Assembly: GCA_963662175.1 (NCBI GenBank)
Contig: OY759214.1
Span: 75,776,037 to 75,840,036 of the forward strand
Origin: Aradus depressus
Lineage: Eukaryota > Arthropoda > Insecta > Hemiptera > Aradidae
Length of the DNA stretch: 64,000 bases
Direction of reading: 5' to 3'
Shown: positions 61,482-64,000 of the stretch, one piece after another
Position numbering within the stretch: position 1 is the first letter of the stretch
Layout: every line of letters begins with the position of its first letter
Notes under the pieces: model-generated
Databases searched by the model: none
What the model was told of the DNA's origin: nothing
Seen by the model: the letters and a program-made list of their open reading frames with translations, nothing else
Program-made: the position numbers and the translations under genes

Positions 61482-61899
61482 ACAATTCTTAGCTGGAGAA
61501 CTGAGTATAAACGGTAAGATGAAGCGTACTATAGATGTCTCCGCAATCAGACTCGATTCAGTGGTTTCATATTTCATATTGTAACTCTAACCTCTTCTAA
61601 AATCCTTACTTCCTATGTCTGTGAACAAGACAGTTTCCGATAGAATAAATGTGTCGACACGAAATTTTTTATGTGTATCTAGAACGCCTCCATAAGGACG
61701 ACACATTTATATTCAAGTAGTAAGGAATGTATTTTAATATACATATATGAAGTTTAGTATGATGATTGATTTTTAATCAAATATTTGGTTCAGAAAGCTA
61801 TTATTTCTAGAATAACATAAGGATAAAATTGACTGACACTGAATCTTGTCCGGTGTGGTTTCTGCCATGAAATTTGACGGATAGACTTTAGGCGGTTCC
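61482..61899. other. Short ACTTCCCC fragment, otherwise nothing
   Basis: 61610-61712 is family sequence (TCTGTGAACAAGACAGTTTC, CGATAGAATAAATGTGTCGA, CCTCCATAAGGACGACACAT). Confidence 0.5.
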
Positions 61900-62154
61900 T
61901 CACAACAGAGCAACCGGCAAACCAGAAACCAGCAACTAGCAACAGGCAACTGGCAATTTGCAACATGCTATCTCACATCGCAAAGCAACCTCAAATGTGT
62001 TGTCAGGATATCTTAATCTGAGAATGTCGATATGATTATTTTGCGTTGGCACTAGTCACGATAAAAAAAAAAATCAAAATTGTGGATCCATCCTGTTTTT
62101 CTTCTCTTGAAAGTGTTTGTGCTAAGGAATTGAGAGGAATAAACAAAAAATTCA

Positions 62155-62225
62155 CTTTGCAAGATACCGCTTATGTTTATGACCTAATTAAAAATAATTT
62201 CAAGTAAACGTTATATAGAAAACTG
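62155..62225 (+). repeat. 'GAGCGCTCT/CACATGTGCTAAC' repeat, short piece
   Basis: AGATACCGCTTATGTTTATG ACCTAATT matches the far end of copy 2 (complement of 23524-23560). Confidence 0.45.
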
Positions 62226-62230
62226 AAGTA

Positions 62231-62819
62231 CAGCAGACTCTCCCTTATCCGGCGTTGCGACATGTCGCCGGATAACAGAAAACGCCGGATAACGGAAATA
62301 ATCAATTAATGAGAAAAATATATCAATTAAAGCATAAAAAAACGTGTTTTTAGGTGAGCTTCACGTATGTATTTTGTTGATAACATATATTGACAAATAT
62401 GTACATACTGAACATTGATTTATTATATGTACGTACATATGTACATACATATATTTATCCAAGCATTAAAAATATATTTTGAAATCTGCGTTTAATTAAG
62501 TGAAGTAATAAAATATTGTATTAGCGTTCCCTTCATTATAAATACAATGTACATATGTATGTATGTTCAAAAAAAATACATAAAAGATTCGTGAGTTACG
62601 GAATTATTATGTGCTCGTAAATACACGTGGCTCATATAATTGATAATCTAATAATTGAATGTTAATTTTAGTTTAACAAATTTGATATTATTTTGCGAGC
62701 GCCGGATAAGGGAGCGGGCCGGTTAACAGAACGCCGAATAAGGGAGCGCGCCGGTTAACAGAACGTCGGCTTAGGGAGCGCGCCGGTTAACAGAACGCCG
62801 GATAAGGGAGAGTCTACTG
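62231..62819. mobile_element. Tigger-like MITE with TA duplication and 32-bp tandem repeat
   Basis: Left CAGCAGACTCTCCCTTATCC GGCGTT, right complement CAGTAGACTCTCCCTTATCC GGCGTT; TA at 62229-62230 and 62820-62821. It is the inverted counterpart of 11769-12289. Near the right end a 32-bp unit (CGCCGGATAAGGGAGCGGGC CGGTTAACAGAA) is repeated three times, extending the subterminal repeat. Confidence 0.88.
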
Positions 62820-63270
62820 TATGTACATATTTTTTACACAATATGATTTTTCTCAGGTCGTCCAGTTTTCGATATAAATGCCAAAACCCATCCTAAAATG
62901 TAGTTTTGAAACACATAATTTTACAACTTTTCTTGATTTACCTGAAAACGGTTAGTTCTATCGAAAAATTGGCTCTTACCAAAAATAATCCTTGTAAAAT
63001 TTCCAATCGCTAACGAGTCCTCAGATTTTTATATTATATTTGATAAATTCGGAGGTGATAAGTTTACTACCTTGAAGCAATTTTAGTTGCTTTTCACGGT
63101 ACCTCGAGTTACTAGCAACTTAAGTTGCTTTAGTTATGAACGACGTTGCTTTGCTTTGGTGTGAGACTCTCCCTCCATCTGATTCAATGCGAAATGGTTC
63201 CTGGTTCCTAGTTGTTGGTTGCTAGTTGCCGGCTGCTAGTGGCCCATTGCCTGTTCTCTGGAGAGAGTTT

Positions 63271-63669
63271 CCTCAGAATTTGCTAGTTCTAATTGCAATT
63301 CTGTATTTTTAGTTAGCTTTATCTCATTATCTTAATTCGTTTCCAATTTTTTATATTCTTCTATTTCCATTACAACCTGAGTTCTTTACTCTTCAGAGAT
63401 TCCCACCTCTGGAAATCTAATTCCGTTCTAGCAACCACTCTAAATTGGATGTTTAAAATTCAGTAGAAATTGCCTTGATAATTCTCTGTCTGCTGGAGGC
63501 CACAAGCAACCAGAATCTCTGGAATTCTCGCAAACTATTCTTACACGATTGCTTGTAAGTTATAATGAACGAAACAGAAAAATATAAATAGAATTTTTTT
63601 GTAGTATTATATTTCATTTGACATCCCCAATAATAATAACAATATCAAATGGGCAATATTGGGATTTAA
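63271..63669. other. Nothing recognised
   Basis: No repeat ends or convincing frames. Confidence 0.4.
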
Positions 63670-63784
63670 AAAAAAAAGTCGCTGGTCACTGATATTGTAC
63701 TTCCCCAGCACGAATTGATAAACTACGTTTTCGCTCTCTCTACTAAACCAATCAAAAGTTTGGGCTAATTATCAATAGTTGACT
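63670..63784 (-). repeat. ACTTCCCC-family right-end fragment
   Basis: A-run then GTCGCTGGTCACTGATATTG, TACTTCCCCAGCACGAATTG, AACCAATCAAAAGTTTGGG, ATCAATAGTTGACTTA. Confidence 0.75.
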
Positions 63785-64000
63785 TAATAATAATAATAAT
63801 AAATTTATTTCCGTTAAACCAATAAATGGTAAAAGTATACATCAAATGAATTTATACATTAAGATAGCTTAAAAATTAGATTTATAACTACTTAACACAT
63901 CTATGATTAGTAGTAATAACAAAACTATTAAAAAAAAGTAAAATGAAATTAATAAAAACAGAACCAATAAATACTTAAAAATATATGAGTATATGAAAAA
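63785..64000 (-). repeat. Jockey-like 3' end/UTR, minus strand
   Basis: AATAATAATAATAATAAATT TATTTCCGTTAAACC is the complement of a Jockey-type 3' end (compare 7379-7411), followed by A-rich sequence similar to 25470-25620. It runs off the window. Confidence 0.5.

Larger units (their letters stand above)
61900..63265. mobile_element. DNA transposon with AGCAACTAGCAAC-type TIRs, interrupted
   Basis: Left end has repeated CAGCAACTAGCAACAGGCAA CTGGCAA and TCTCACATCGCAAAGCAAC; the complement of the right end (63080-63265) has CGGCAACTAGCAACCAACAA and TCTCACACCAAAGCAAAGCA. No transposase frame. The Tigger-like MITE at 62231-62819 sits inside. Ends and duplication are not exactly defined. Confidence 0.6.

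Overview
The window reads as AT-rich, repeat-dense intergenic DNA from an animal genome, most probably an arthropod. This is inferred from the mobile-element mix (Jockey-type LINEs, RTE-type reverse transcriptase, piggyBac, Tigger/pogo, hAT-type MITE, Helitrons, tRNA-derived SINEs) and from a SINE tail of CCTAA units, which matches the usual arthropod telomere repeat. I find no intact host gene. Every recognisable coding stretch is a broken transposon gene, and the longest open frames are by-products of tandem repeats whose period is divisible by three.

Layout. 1-12 kb: three copies of an 'LDYALM' repeat, a LINE 3' remnant, the first SINE with perfect target-site duplications, a 400-bp TIR element beside an internally deleted Tigger (3.9-4.6 kb), a TA-flanked element carrying a nested MITE (5.1-5.9 kb), a Jockey remnant (6.9-7.4 kb), a TTAA-flanked MITE and a 'CTCTCCCTTATCC' Tigger-like MITE. 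12-28 kb: an RTE-like remnant, several SINEs, a tandem repeat, a TIR element, a GC-rich foldback, a LINE with RNase H-type C-terminus, a hAT-type MITE and a 245-bp duplication. 27.9-38 kb: a TTAA-flanked piggyBac relic, then a Jockey gene split by a TG...CA LTR-like element with 4-bp duplications, a second such LTR, and another Jockey remnant. 39-51 kb: many copies of the 'ACTTCCCC' family, a foldback MITE family, two inverted copies of a SINE-bearing composite repeat, a Jockey remnant, a young SINE and a 55-bp perfect palindrome.

51-60.5 kb is the most striking part. One ACTTCCCC copy is interrupted first by a Tigger and then by a head-to-tail array of non-autonomous Helitrons. Two units meet at an exact CTAG|TC junction. 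Each unit carries a 33/66-bp minisatellite and a ~144-bp tandem array, and the minisatellite monomer resembles an inverted copy of the Helitron's own 3' terminus. 60.9-61.5 kb is a 537-bp palindrome whose arms each hold a hammerhead-like core, followed by a TIR transposon interrupted by another Tigger-like MITE.

The parts do not form a pathway. They form a nested insertion record. About 23 copies of one tRNA-derived SINE and about 30 fragments of the ACTTCCCC family are the dominant repeats. Family names in quotation marks are mine; coordinates of diverged repeats are approximate.
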